Below, piece after piece: positions 9,374-18,400 of a stretch of DNA of 64,000 nt. Position 1 is the first letter of the stretch; the number at the start of each line of letters is the position of its first letter. The translations under genes were made by a program, and so were the position numbers. This DNA comes from Ferranicluibacter rubi. GTDB lineage: Bacteria; Pseudomonadota; Alphaproteobacteria; Rhizobiales; Rhizobiaceae. The stretch spans positions 62,001-126,000 of the forward strand of contig NZ_JAANCM010000011.1 in assembly GCF_011603255.1 (NCBI RefSeq). The letters are read 5' to 3'. The notes below the pieces were generated by a model. The model was not told the origin of the DNA and did no database searches. It saw nothing but the letters and a program-made list of their open reading frames with translations.

Positions 9374-9397
9374 CGAAATATCTTGAGGAATATAACG
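9374..9397. promoter_or_regulatory. candidate ModE operator upstream of modA
   Basis: An imperfect inverted repeat, CGAAATAT - eight bases - ATATAACG. The right arm reads CGTTATAT on the other strand, and six of eight positions match. The CGnTATAT arm pattern is that of known ModE operators. It ends 18 bases before the modA start codon, where bound repressor would block modABC transcription. Confidence 0.6.
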
Positions 9398-9523
9398 TGC
9401 GCGAGGCGATTGGCCAGCGATATGTTTGTGGAAATACATTGCAATAGTGCTCTTGCGATGCCGGCGCGATGATCTATCGTTTCCCGCTCGTGGGACGACC
9501 GGCAACAAGCAGGAGACGGCAGG

Positions 9524-10210
9524 ATGGACGGGACGGTGAGGCTGGAGGAAAGCTGGAAACAAGCGCTTTCGAAAGAGTTCGACAGCGCCTACATGGGCAC
9601 GCTCAAAGGCTTCCTTCAGGCGGAGAAGCAGGCGGGGAAACAGATCTTCCCCAAGGGGTCGGAGTATTTCCGGGCCTTGGACCTGACGCCGCTCGAAAAA
9701 GTCAGTGTCGTCATCCTCGGGCAGGACCCCTATCACGGCGAGGGGCAGGCACATGGGCTGTCCTTCAGCGTACGGCCCGGCGTGCGCATTCCGCCGTCGC
9801 TCGTCAATATCTACAAGGAACTTCAGAACGATCTCGGCATACCGCTGGCGCGCCATGGTTTTCTCGAGCATTGGGCGGAGCAGGGGGTGTTGCTTCTCAA
9901 CAGCGTGCTGACGGTGGAGCGGGCTCTGGCTGCATCTCACCAGAAGCGGGGATGGGAGACGTTCACCGACGCCATCATCCGGGCGGTCAACGATCAGCCT
10001 CGGCCGGTGGTGTTCATCCTCTGGGGCTCCTATGCACAGAAGAAGGCCGCGTTCGTTGACCAAAGCCGGCATCTGGTGCTGCGCTCGGCGCATCCGTCAC
10101 CGCTGTCGGCGCATAACGGCTTCTTCGGCACGGCGCCGTTCTCCAAGGCGAACGCGTTTCTCGAGGCCAATGGCCGCCCGCCGATCGACTGGGCGCTGCC
10201 GCCGCTCTGA
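9524..10210 (+). CDS. ung: uracil-DNA glycosylase
   Basis: A 228-residue family 1 uracil-DNA glycosylase that removes uracil from DNA to start base excision repair. The water-activating loop GQDPYH is at residues 66-71 (Asp68 catalytic) and the minor-groove loop HPSPLS with its catalytic histidine is near the C-terminus. Length fits the family. The ATG at 9524 has GGAG about ten bases upstream. It ends nine bases before the convergent EamA transporter gene. Confidence 0.96.
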   Translation: MDGTVRLEESWKQALSKEFDSAYMGTLKGFLQAEKQAGKQIFPKGSEYFRALDLTPLEKVSVVILGQDPYHGEGQAHGLSFSVRPGVRIPPSLVNIYKELQNDLGIPLARHGFLEHWAEQGVLLLNSVLTVERALAASHQKRGWETFTDAIIRAVNDQPRPVVFILWGSYAQKKAAFVDQSRHLVLRSAHPSPLSAHNGFFGTAPFSKANAFLEANGRPPIDWALPPL

Positions 10211-10219
10211 ATGCCGGTA

Positions 10220-11116
10220 TTATGCCCGCGGGTGCGTACCCGCGGCGCCGGCCCGGCGGGCGACGACGCTTTCGCGCCAGACGGTGAAGATGCCGGCGGC
10301 GACGACGATGACGGCACCGACGATCATGTTGACGCTGAGCACCTCGCCGAAGACGGAAACGCCGATGATGCTGGCAAAGACCAGCTGCAGGTAGGTCAGC
10401 GGCTGCACTTCCGACGCGTCGAGATATTCATAGGCCTTGATCAGAAAGAAGTGGCTCGATGTGCCTGTGATGCAGAGGAGCCCCATCCACAGCCAATCGA
10501 CCGGGGCGAACCATGTCCAGTAGAACGGGCCGATCAGCGTGATCGCCACGGCGCCGGCAGCGCCGGTGTAGAAGAAGCTCGTCATGGCCGTATCCTCGCG
10601 GCTGACGAGGCGGGTGGTGACGACGTAGAAGGCGAAGATCAGCGCGGAGGAGACGGGAACTACGAGCAGAGAGGCCGATTCGTCGCCGGTCGGGTCCAGG
10701 ATAACGATGACGCCGATGAGGCCGACGAAGATCGCCGTCCAGCGCCGCCAGCCGACACGCTCGCCGAGAATGACGATCGAGAGAAGGGCGACGAAGATCG
10801 GCCCGACGGAGAAGATCGCTTGGGAATGGGCGAGCCCGACGCTGGCGAAAGAGGCGATGACCAGCACGATCTGGCTCACCAGCAGCAGCCCGCGCACGAT
10901 CTGCAGGACGGGGTGCTTCGTGGTCACCGCCGCCTTCAGCCCGCCGCTCGACCGTGCCGCCAGGATGAGAACGAAGGCCGCAAACGCCCAGTAGCGGATC
11001 ATCGTGATGAAGACCGGGGGATAGAGCCCGCCCATGTGCTTGGATGTCGCATCCTGCAACGTGAAGATCAGGATCGCGACGAAGACGAAGAGATAGCCTT
11101 TGCGCTTGGATGTCAT
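10220..11116 (-). CDS. EamA/DMT-family exporter
   Basis: A 298-residue membrane protein with ten hydrophobic helices in two EamA repeats, each ending in a short positively charged helix pair (ILGERVGWRRWTAIFVGLIG in the first, VFGEVLSVNMIVGA in the second). The drug/metabolite transporter group exports amino acids, metabolites or drugs; no substrate can be assigned here. It is a single gene, convergent with ung, and not linked to an obvious pathway. Confidence 0.85.
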   Translation of the reverse strand: MTSKRKGYLFVFVAILIFTLQDATSKHMGGLYPPVFITMIRYWAFAAFVLILAARSSGGLKAAVTTKHPVLQIVRGLLLVSQIVLVIASFASVGLAHSQAIFSVGPIFVALLSIVILGERVGWRRWTAIFVGLIGVIVILDPTGDESASLLVVPVSSALIFAFYVVTTRLVSREDTAMTSFFYTGAAGAVAITLIGPFYWTWFAPVDWLWMGLLCITGTSSHFFLIKAYEYLDASEVQPLTYLQLVFASIIGVSVFGEVLSVNMIVGAVIVVAAGIFTVWRESVVARRAGAAGTHPRA

Positions 11117-11197
11117 CAGTCGTCTTGCCGTGCTCGCCTCGACGACCGTGTTGGACGCGCTCAGGTCTTAGGACATGCCCCGGTCGGGCACGCTTGT

Positions 11198-11268
11198 CTC
11201 TACTGCATAATTCCGGGGACCGGTATCGGTTTCAGGAGGAATTATCCAACCGGTATAAAGTGGTAGAG
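11198..11268. repeat. nested palindromic intergenic repeat
   Basis: Outer arms CTCTAC and GTAGAG enclose inner arms ATAATTCC and GGAATTAT, with CCGGTAT repeated inside. Nested short palindromes of this kind are common mobile-like repeats in rhizobial intergenic DNA. It lies between the EamA gene and the prsE terminator. No copy number can be given from one window. Confidence 0.5.
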
Positions 11269-11292
11269 CGACGTTAAGGTGCTGCAGGAAAC

Positions 11293-11315
11293 GGCGCTCC
11301 CGAGCCGGGAGCGCC
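11293..11315 (-). terminator. stem-loop after prsE
   Basis: A perfect 10-bp stem, GGCGCTCCCG with CGGGAGCGCC and a 3-base loop, begins 12 bases after the prsE stop. On the minus strand it is followed by GTTTCC, so the U-run is weak. Confidence 0.6.
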
Positions 11316-11326
11316 TGTTCGTCCTG

Positions 11327-12655
11327 TCAGTCTTCCCGGAAGGTGCGCTGCATCTGCTCGGTCAGCGGCTTGGCGAGATAGGAAATGACGGTGCGGTCGG
11401 CGATCTTGATATAGGTTTCCGCCGGCATGCCCGGATAGAGCGTGAGGCCTTTGAGGGCGCTAAGGCTCTCCGGCTTCGGGCGGATGCGCAAGGGGTAGTA
11501 GCTTGCGCCCGTGCGCTGGTCGGTTACCTGGTCCGGAGCGATATTGGCGACCTCGCCCTCGACCATGGGTGTGGTGCGCTGGTTGAAGGCGCTGAAGCGG
11601 ATCTCGACTGCCTGGCCAAGCGTGATCTGGTCGATATCGCTGGTGGCGATGCGGGCTTCGACCGTCAGCGTGTCGGCGGCGGGAACGACGAGCATCAGGA
11701 CCTCGCCGGCATTGACAACGCCATCGACGGTGTGGATGGCAAGCTGGGAGACGCGGCCCGATAACGGCGAGCGGATGTCCAGTCGCTTCAGCTGGTCGAG
11801 GGCGGCCACGCCACGATCCTCATATTCCGCGATGCGCGCTTCGACATCGGTCAGGTCCTTGGCGTTCTCCGTCCGGCGATCTTCGTCCAGCTGCAGGATC
11901 TGCAGGTCGATCTCGCTCGATTTGCCGGCGGCCTGCGCGCGGGCGGCGATGCGGGCGCCGCGGTCGCCTTCGAGCTGGGCGCGGTCGCGCTTGAGGGCGG
12001 TGACGCGCTGCATGGAGACGAGGCCCTGGGCATAGAGCTTGTCGACGCCTTCAAGCTCCTGGCTGATCAGCGTCAGGCTGTCGGCGATGGCGTTGAGCTG
12101 AACCGTCTGCCCCTCGATCTCGTCCTTCAACTGGGCCTTGCGGGAGGCGAGCTGGTTCTTCATGCCGACCAGCGCGCTCCGGCGGCTGTCGAAGAGGCGT
12201 CGTTCGCTGTCCTCGAAGCCGGTGGAGACCATGTCCGTCGGCACGACCTGCGTGATTTTCGGTACTGTGAAGGTCTTTTCTCCCGCCTGCTCGGCGAGGA
12301 TCCGGGCGCGGCGGGCATAGAGCTGGGCCAGCGTGTTCTGGACGATCGACAGGTTGGCGCGCACGGTGGTGCCATCCAGCCGCACGAGCACCTGCCCGGC
12401 CTCGACGGTTTCACCCTCGCGCACGTTCAGTTCGCCGACGATGCCGCCGGTCAGGTGCTGGATCTTCTTGACGTTGTTCTCGACGACGACGGTGCCGGAG
12501 GCGACGATGGCGCTCGAAAGCTCCGTCGTTCCGGCCCATCCGCCGATGCCGCCGACGAGCACCACCGCCATGACGCCGACGGCCGTGATGTGGCGGGAGA
12601 GGGAGCGGCGCGACTGTGCCGGGGGAAGCGCGGCGGACGATTCGCTGGTGCTCAT
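11327..12655 (-). CDS. prsE: type I secretion periplasmic adaptor (HlyD/PrsE family)
   Basis: A 442-residue membrane fusion protein that links the inner-membrane ABC exporter to an outer-membrane TolC channel. One N-terminal helix (about residues 24-45) is followed by a biotinyl-lipoyl half (VVENNVKKIQHLTGGIVGEL), a long coiled coil of about 170 residues rich in Leu/Gln/Arg, and the C-terminal beta domain with the PGMPAETYI motif. This is the PrsE/AprE type rather than EmrA. Its start overlaps the prsD stop by four bases. No TolC gene is in the same operon; the nearest is the NodT-like gene at 28378. Confidence 0.9.
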   Translation of the reverse strand: MSTSESSAALPPAQSRRSLSRHITAVGVMAVVLVGGIGGWAGTTELSSAIVASGTVVVENNVKKIQHLTGGIVGELNVREGETVEAGQVLVRLDGTTVRANLSIVQNTLAQLYARRARILAEQAGEKTFTVPKITQVVPTDMVSTGFEDSERRLFDSRRSALVGMKNQLASRKAQLKDEIEGQTVQLNAIADSLTLISQELEGVDKLYAQGLVSMQRVTALKRDRAQLEGDRGARIAARAQAAGKSSEIDLQILQLDEDRRTENAKDLTDVEARIAEYEDRGVAALDQLKRLDIRSPLSGRVSQLAIHTVDGVVNAGEVLMLVVPAADTLTVEARIATSDIDQITLGQAVEIRFSAFNQRTTPMVEGEVANIAPDQVTDQRTGASYYPLRIRPKPESLSALKGLTLYPGMPAETYIKIADRTVISYLAKPLTEQMQRTFRED

Positions 12656-14451
12656 GATGCGGTTTCCTGTCCATTGCCCACGGCTTTCAGCGCGGGCGGC
12701 TGCGCCTGCAGCTGTGTCTGGAAATTCGGCTGGAACGGTTGTCCGGCTGCGGGGCGGGGCGGTTCCCGCCGCAGGATCTGCGCCAGAACTTCGTCCTTCG
12801 GCCCGAACGCCTGCATGCGGCCCTCGTTCATCATCAGCACCAGATCGACGCTCGCCAGCGCGCTCGGGCGGTGGGCGACGACGATGACGATGCCGCCGCG
12901 GGCACGCACGCCGAGGATCGCTTCGCTCAGCGCCTGCTCGCCTTCGGCGTCGAGGTTGGAGTTCGGCTCGTCGAGAACGACGAGGAAGGGCTCGCCGTAA
13001 AGCGCGCGGGCAAGGGCGACACGCTGTCGCTGACCGGCCGACAGGGACGAGCCGCCATCGCCGATCTCGGTTTCATAGCCGTTCGGCAGTTTGAGGATGA
13101 GGTCGTTGACGCGGGCGGCCTTGGCGGCCTCGACGATCGCGCCGGGTGCGGCGTCTTCCTCGAAACGCGCGATGTTCTGCGCCACCGTGCCGGAGAACAG
13201 TTCGACGTCCTGGGGCAAATAGCCGATATGTTTGCCCAGGCGGTCGCTGTCCCACTGGTCGAGCGCTGCGCCATCGAGACGCACCGCGCCGCGCAGGGTC
13301 GGCCAGATGCCGATCAGCGCGCGGGCGAGCGAGGATTTGCCGGAGGCGCTCGGCCCGATGATGCCCAGCGCACTGCCGCTTTTCAGGGTGAAGGTGACAT
13401 CCGCAAAGGTCAGGCGCTGAACGCCGGGCGGTCCGCCGGCAATGCCCTCTGCGGTCAGCTTTTCGCGCGGCACCGGCAGTTCCAGCGGTGCATCGCGTTC
13501 CGGAAGGGCGGTGAGGAGTTCGCCGAGACGCTTCCAGCTCTGGCGTGCCGCCACGAAGGAGCGCCAGTTGCCGATCGCCAGTTCCACCGGCGCCAGCGCC
13601 CGGGCGGTGAGGATGGAGCCCGCAATGATGATGCCGGGCGACGCCAGGCCCTCGATGACGAGCACCGCGCCGGTGGCCAGAACCGCCGACTGGAGGATCA
13701 TGCGGGACACCTTCGACAGGGCGCCGTAGCCGTTCGAGACGTCGGAATTGACGAGGTTGTGGTGGCGATAGGCATCGTTGCGCTCGCCCCAGAGAGTGGA
13801 CATGCGGCCGAGCATGCCCATGGACTGCATGACCTCGGCATTGCGCTGGGATGCCTGAGCGAAGGCATTGCGCAGGTTTCCGGTTTCCGACGCCTTCTTG
13901 GACGGGCCCTGCGTTCCCCGGTTGGTGAGGAAGGTCAGGGCGATGAGGATCAGTGAGCCGACCACCGAGACCATGCCGATGACCGGATGGAACAGGAAGC
14001 AGATACCGATGTAGAAGGGCAGCCAGGGCAGGTCGAAGAAGGCGGCGGGCCCTGCGCCCGAGAGGAAGGCGCGCACCTGATCGAAATCGCGCAGCGGCTG
14101 CAGGCCATCGCCGGCCGTGCGCATCTTCAGCGGCTGGCGGACGACGGTGCGGTAGATCCGCCCGGTCATCGCCTCGTCCAGCGCACCGGCGATACGCACG
14201 AGCATGCGGCCGCGGATCCACTCGAACGCGCCTTGGAAGGCGTAGAGCATGAGCGCGAGAATGCAGAGCGCGACGAGCGTCGGGATGCTGCGGCTCGGCA
14301 GGACGCGGTCGTAGACCTCCAGCATGAAGAACGAGCCGGTGAGGTAGAGCACGTTGACGAGCGCGCTGGCGACGCCGACGCCGATGAAGGCGCCTTTGCA
14401 ATCCCGCAAAGCCTGCGCCGGCTCGGCGCCTGAATGTCTGGTCTGTGTCAT
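12652..14451 (-). CDS. prsD: type I secretion ABC exporter (PrsD family)
   Basis: A 599-residue fusion of an ABC exporter membrane domain (about five or six helices, residues 20-300) and an ATPase. Walker A is GPSASGKSSLA, the signature LSAGQRQRVALARAL, and Walker B FLVVLDEPNSNLD. There is no N-terminal peptidase domain, as expected for the PrtD/PrsD group that secretes proteins with C-terminal RTX-type signals. In Rhizobium, PrsDE exports polysaccharide glycanases and adhesins. No substrate gene adjoins. The ATG at 14451 is used; GTG/ATG codons upstream add about eleven residues without family match. Confidence 0.9.
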   Translation of the reverse strand: MTQTRHSGAEPAQALRDCKGAFIGVGVASALVNVLYLTGSFFMLEVYDRVLPSRSIPTLVALCILALMLYAFQGAFEWIRGRMLVRIAGALDEAMTGRIYRTVVRQPLKMRTAGDGLQPLRDFDQVRAFLSGAGPAAFFDLPWLPFYIGICFLFHPVIGMVSVVGSLILIALTFLTNRGTQGPSKKASETGNLRNAFAQASQRNAEVMQSMGMLGRMSTLWGERNDAYRHHNLVNSDVSNGYGALSKVSRMILQSAVLATGAVLVIEGLASPGIIIAGSILTARALAPVELAIGNWRSFVAARQSWKRLGELLTALPERDAPLELPVPREKLTAEGIAGGPPGVQRLTFADVTFTLKSGSALGIIGPSASGKSSLARALIGIWPTLRGAVRLDGAALDQWDSDRLGKHIGYLPQDVELFSGTVAQNIARFEEDAAPGAIVEAAKAARVNDLILKLPNGYETEIGDGGSSLSAGQRQRVALARALYGEPFLVVLDEPNSNLDAEGEQALSEAILGVRARGGIVIVVAHRPSALASVDLVLMMNEGRMQAFGPKDEVLAQILRREPPRPAAGQPFQPNFQTQLQAQPPALKAVGNGQETAS

Positions 14452-14699
14452 CGTTACCCCGAGTGCCCGGCAGCCGCCTGCCATCCCGAACGTGAGCCAC
14501 CCACTGCGGTCGCTCTTGCCCTTGTAGATGCGGGCACATTAGAGAACATGATGTCAATTTTTCATCACCGAACGGACATTTTCGATTTTATTTTAGCATT
14601 ACCCGTTTCTCGGTTCCACGGGCTATAGGCACGGGCAGAATGCCGCAGGCCCTGCGGCGCGGCGAATGCTCTGCGTGATCGTGCCTTGAAGGAGAAGCC
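14452..14699. promoter_or_regulatory. divergent promoter region of prsDE and cobF
   Basis: A 248-base gap with an AT-rich core (about 14540-14610) that probably holds both promoters. A 17-base palindrome, GCCGCAGG-C-CCTGCGGC, lies at 14642-14658, close to cobF, and could be an operator. No cobalamin riboswitch was found. Confidence 0.4.
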
Positions 14700-15470
14700 A
14701 TGCGACGGATTCTGGTGATCGGCATCGGTACGGGACATCCCGACCACCTGACGCTCGAGGCCATCCGGGCGATCGGCGATGCGGACGTGATCTTCGTGCC
14801 GACCAAGGGCGAGGACAAGGCCGAGCTTGCCGATGTCCGCCGCAGCATGATCGCCCGGCATGGAGCGGCGGGCGCAAGGCTGGTCGATTTTGCCGTGCCA
14901 CGGCGGCAGACGGATGGCGTCGGCTATCGGCAGGGTGTCGATCTCTGGCATGCCGAGATCGCCGATATCCACGAGGGGTTGTTTCTCGACCATCTGGCAG
15001 AAGGGGAAGTGGGGGCCTTCCTCGTCTGGGGCGATCCCATGCTCTACGACAGCACGATCCGTATTCTGGAGCGCGTGCGCGACGGCGGGCGCGTTGCGTT
15101 CGAGGTTTCCGTGCTGCCGGGCATCACCAGCATGCAGCTGCTGGCGGCCCGCCACCGTATTCCCATCAATGGCATCGGTCAGCCGGTGACCATCACCCCC
15201 GGCCGCCGGCTTTCCGAGATTTTTCCGCAGACGGCTCAAGCGGTCGTGGTGATGCTCGATGGCGAAGAGGCGTTTCTGGCGGTCGAGGACCCTGAGACCG
15301 AAATCTTCTGGGGCGCCTATCTCGGCCTGCCGCAGGAGATCACGATTGCCGGGCGGCTCGGTGCGGTGCGCGAGGCGATCGTTGCGGCGCGCGCCGCGGC
15401 ACGGGCGCGGCATGGCTGGATCATGGACATTTATCTCCTGCGCACGCCGGCGTCGTCGTCGGCTGCATAG
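14700..15470 (+). CDS. cobF: precorrin-6A synthase (deacetylating)
   Basis: A 256-residue S-adenosylmethionine methyltransferase of the aerobic cobalamin pathway. It methylates C-1 and drives loss of acetate from precorrin-5 to give precorrin-6A. The N-terminal glycine loop GIGTGHPDHLTLEA is characteristic of CobF, and the WGDPMLYDST block is the second SAM-site motif of the tetrapyrrole methylase fold. GAAGGAG stands just before the ATG. It opens the plus-strand cob cluster, 74 bases ahead of cobG. Confidence 0.95.
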   Translation: MRRILVIGIGTGHPDHLTLEAIRAIGDADVIFVPTKGEDKAELADVRRSMIARHGAAGARLVDFAVPRRQTDGVGYRQGVDLWHAEIADIHEGLFLDHLAEGEVGAFLVWGDPMLYDSTIRILERVRDGGRVAFEVSVLPGITSMQLLAARHRIPINGIGQPVTITPGRRLSEIFPQTAQAVVVMLDGEEAFLAVEDPETEIFWGAYLGLPQEITIAGRLGAVREAIVAARAAARARHGWIMDIYLLRTPASSSAA

Positions 15471-15544
15471 AAGACGTGCCTTTGAACCGGGATTTGCACG
15501 GCCCTTGCCGCATGCTGTATGACGGCTGATCGAAGGGCACCGAC

Positions 15545-16927
15545 ATGATGATGGCCGGGATGGCAATGCACAGGGATAGGACGACGACGGGATCACCATC
15601 GGCGCTGCGTCGCGGTGCCTGCCCGACGCTGGCAGCCCCGATGCAGACCGGCGACGGACTGCTTGCGCGGCTGCGGCCGGCCTCCGGCTTCTTCACGGTG
15701 GATGCTTTTCTGGCCCTTCTGGATGCGGCGGACGCGTTCGGCTCGGGCAGGCTCGACATTACCGCGCGAGGCAACCTGCAGATCCGGGGTCTGCGGGCGG
15801 AGAGCGTTGCGCCCTTGTCGGCCGCTATTGCCGGTGCAGGCATCATGCCGTGCGAGGGCATTGCCGTGGAAATGCCGCCTCTTGCAGGGCTCGACCCGTC
15901 CGAAGTGGCCAATTCACGCCCGCTTGCCCGAGAGCTTGCCGACCGGATCGGCGACAGCGGCCTTCATCTTGCGCCGAAGCTGGCCATCATTGTGGATGGC
16001 GGGGGGAGGCTGCATCTCGATGGTGTCACGGCTGACATCAAGCTCGTGGCGCAAGCTGCCAGTGGCCAACCGCTCTGGCATCTGCTCGTTGGAGGGCAGC
16101 AGACGGGTCTTGCGGGCACGGGAGACGAGATGATCGAAGCGGCGATGTCCGTCGTTGGGCGCATCGCGGCCTGCGGACCTGCCGCGCGGGCGCGCGATCT
16201 TCCGGCGGATCGGCTGCCGTCCAGTTCTTCGTCGCTCGTCAAACGGGACATAGCCATGTCGCCGGTTGGCCGGTTCGATCTCGGTACGCATGTCGTGCTG
16301 GGGGTGGCGCCGACATTCGGACAAATGGAAGCGCAGGCCGTTCGACAGCTGGTCCTTGCCGCCATGGCCGGGGGCCTGTCCGAGGTGCGGCTCGCGCCTG
16401 GCAGAGCGCTTCTCTTCGTCGGTCCTGCCGGGCGCGAGACGTCGGCGCTTGCTCTCCTCGCCAAGGCGCTCGGCTTCGTCGTGGAAGCCGACGATCCGGC
16501 GTTGCGCATCGATGCCTGTGCCGGTCAGCGTGGCTGTGCCTCGGCGCGTATCGACACGCACGCCGTCGCAGAGCACCTGATTGCGCACGCTCCGGCGCTG
16601 ATGGACGGCTCGCTCGACCTGCATGTGTCCGGCTGTGCCAAGGGTTGCGCCCGGCCGCGTGCTGCGGATCTCACGCTGGTTGCGGCGTTCTGTGACGGCC
16701 AGCCGGGGCTCGGCATCGTCGTCGGTGGGCGCGCCGGTGACAGTCCGGTTGCGACAAAGCGGCTGGAAGACGGCGCTTGCGCCATCACGGCGCTTGGCCA
16801 ATGGGTTGCCGAGACGATAGAGAAGGGCGAATCGGCTGCCGCCTGCCTGAAACGGCTGGGGCCGGCGCGGATCGCCGCCGCCTTCTCAGGGGCTCGCTTC
16901 AACGGGATTGACCATGCCGGCTTATGA
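15545..16927 (+). CDS. cobG: precorrin-3B synthase
   Basis: A 460-residue iron-sulfur monooxygenase that converts precorrin-3A to precorrin-3B with oxygen, the step that marks the aerobic route. It has two sulfite/nitrite reductase-like half domains. The cysteines CAGQRGC and HVSGCAKGC supply the 4Fe-4S cluster. Several ATG codons cluster at the start (15545, 15548, 15551, 15560, 15566); 15545 was taken because GAAGGG is eight bases upstream. It overlaps cobH by 14 bases. Confidence 0.93.
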   Translation: MMMAGMAMHRDRTTTGSPSALRRGACPTLAAPMQTGDGLLARLRPASGFFTVDAFLALLDAADAFGSGRLDITARGNLQIRGLRAESVAPLSAAIAGAGIMPCEGIAVEMPPLAGLDPSEVANSRPLARELADRIGDSGLHLAPKLAIIVDGGGRLHLDGVTADIKLVAQAASGQPLWHLLVGGQQTGLAGTGDEMIEAAMSVVGRIAACGPAARARDLPADRLPSSSSSLVKRDIAMSPVGRFDLGTHVVLGVAPTFGQMEAQAVRQLVLAAMAGGLSEVRLAPGRALLFVGPAGRETSALALLAKALGFVVEADDPALRIDACAGQRGCASARIDTHAVAEHLIAHAPALMDGSLDLHVSGCAKGCARPRAADLTLVAAFCDGQPGLGIVVGGRAGDSPVATKRLEDGACAITALGQWVAETIEKGESAAACLKRLGPARIAAAFSGARFNGIDHAGL

Positions 16928-17546
16928 CTACATCCGCGATGGCGACGCCATCTACGAACGCTCCTTCGCCATCATCCGGGCGGAAACCGACCTGTCGCGG
17001 TTTTCGCCGGAGGAGGCCGACGTTGCCGTGCGCATGGTGCACGCCTGCGGGCTGGTGGAAGCGGCCCGCGACTTCGTCTTCTCGCCAGGCTTCGTCACGG
17101 CGGCGCGCACGGCGCTGGCCGCCGGCGCCCCGATCCTCTGCGATGCCTTCATGGTGGTGAACGGGGTGACGCGCGCGCGGCTGACGGCTGGAAACGACGT
17201 GATCTGTACCCTGCGCGAACCGGAAACGCCGGGGCTTGCCCGCGAGATTGGTAATACGCGGTCCGCCGCCGCGCTGCGGCTCTGGGGCGAGCGGATGGGC
17301 GGCGCGGTGGTTGCCATCGGCAATGCGCCGACCGCGCTCTTCCATCTCCTTGAAATGCTGCGTGACGGCGCACCGAAGCCGGCGGCGATCCTCGGCATGC
17401 CGGTCGGCTTCGTCGGCGCAGCGGAATCCAAGGATGCCCTTGCCGAACAGTCCTATGGCGTGCCCTTCGCCATCGTCCGCGGCCGGCTCGGGGGCAGCGC
17501 CATCACGGCCGCTGCCATCAACGCCCTGGCGAGGCCGGGCCTGTGA
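16914..17546 (+). CDS. cobH: precorrin-8X methylmutase
   Basis: A 210-residue enzyme that moves the C-11 methyl to C-12, forming hydrogenobyrinic acid. The family marks are the N-terminal YDYIRDGDAIYERSFAIIR with its conserved tyrosine/arginine region, the VVNGV loop, and the C-terminal VGFVGAAESKDAL block. The catalytic histidine is in MVHACG. The ATG at 16914 gives the usual length; a TTG two codons upstream is unlikely. The start lies inside the end of cobG and the stop overlaps cobI. Confidence 0.94.
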   Translation: MPAYDYIRDGDAIYERSFAIIRAETDLSRFSPEEADVAVRMVHACGLVEAARDFVFSPGFVTAARTALAAGAPILCDAFMVVNGVTRARLTAGNDVICTLREPETPGLAREIGNTRSAAALRLWGERMGGAVVAIGNAPTALFHLLEMLRDGAPKPAAILGMPVGFVGAAESKDALAEQSYGVPFAIVRGRLGGSAITAAAINALARPGL

Positions 17547-18400
17547 GAGCGTCGATGACGGGAGATATGGAGACGAGTGTCGGCGGCGCAGCCCTTGCGG
17601 GCGTGGCGGCCGGACGCCTGATCGGCGTCGGCACCGGGCCGGGCGATCCGGAGTTGCTGACGCTGAAGGCGGTGCGGGCGCTGGCCGAGGCCGATGTGCT
17701 CGCCTATTTCGCAAAGGCCGGTCGGCGCGGCAACGGGCGCACCATTCTCGATGGCCTGGGGAAGGCGGACGGCGTTGCCGCCTTGTTTGCGCCGGGGCAG
17801 ATGGCGGGCATCCTGAAGCCCGGTCGCATCGAGCTGCCGCTCTATTATCCCGTTACCGTCGAGATCGACAAGGAGCACGACGACTATAAGGGCCAGATCA
17901 CCGGCTTCTACGATGCGTCTGCCGCGAGCGTCGCCGCGCATTTGGATGCCGGGCGGACGGTGGCGATCCTCAGCGAAGGCGATCCAATGTTTTACGGGTC
18001 CTACATGCACCTGCATGTGCGGCTTGCCGGTCGTTACGCCGCCGAGGTCGTGCCGGGGGTGACGGCAATGTCCGGCTGCTGGTCGCTCGCCGGCCTGCCG
18101 ATCGTGCAGGGCGACGACGTGCTGTCGGTCCTGCCGGGCACCATGGACGAGGCCGAACTCTGCCGCCGGCTCGGCGATACGCAGGCGGCGGTGATCATGA
18201 AGGTGGGGCGCAACCTGCCAAAAATCCGCCGCGCGCTTGCCGCTTCCGGCAAGCTTGAAAACGCTGTCTATGTCGAGCGTGGCACGATGGCGAATGCGGC
18301 GATGACGCCGCTTGCCGACAAACTGACCGATGAAGCGCCCTATTTCTCGCTGGTGCTCGTGCCCGGCTGGAGCGGCCGCATCATGGACGGTTCCGCATGA
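17543..18400 (+). CDS. cobI: precorrin-2 C20-methyltransferase
   Basis: A 285-residue SAM methyltransferase that methylates C-20 of precorrin-2 to make precorrin-3A. It shows the tetrapyrrole methylase motifs GVGTGPGDPELLTLKAVRAL, LSEGDPMFYGSYM and VPGVTAMSGCW. The GTG at 17543 overlaps the cobH stop as GTGA. ATG codons at 17555 and 17567 are alternatives, since the methylase fold only begins about 28 residues in; the true start is not settled. Confidence 0.93.
   Translation: MRASMTGDMETSVGGAALAGVAAGRLIGVGTGPGDPELLTLKAVRALAEADVLAYFAKAGRRGNGRTILDGLGKADGVAALFAPGQMAGILKPGRIELPLYYPVTVEIDKEHDDYKGQITGFYDASAASVAAHLDAGRTVAILSEGDPMFYGSYMHLHVRLAGRYAAEVVPGVTAMSGCWSLAGLPIVQGDDVLSVLPGTMDEAELCRRLGDTQAAVIMKVGRNLPKIRRALAASGKLENAVYVERGTMANAAMTPLADKLTDEAPYFSLVLVPGWSGRIMDGSA

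Noticed and set aside
12739-13956. Long plus-strand frame opposite prsD
   Set aside because: Same reason: shadow of the ABC exporter gene with no family resemblance.
14485-14699. Cobalamin riboswitch upstream of cobF
   Set aside because: The leader lacks the B12-box type sequence and the other conserved bases of the riboswitch. It shows only a short GC-rich palindrome.
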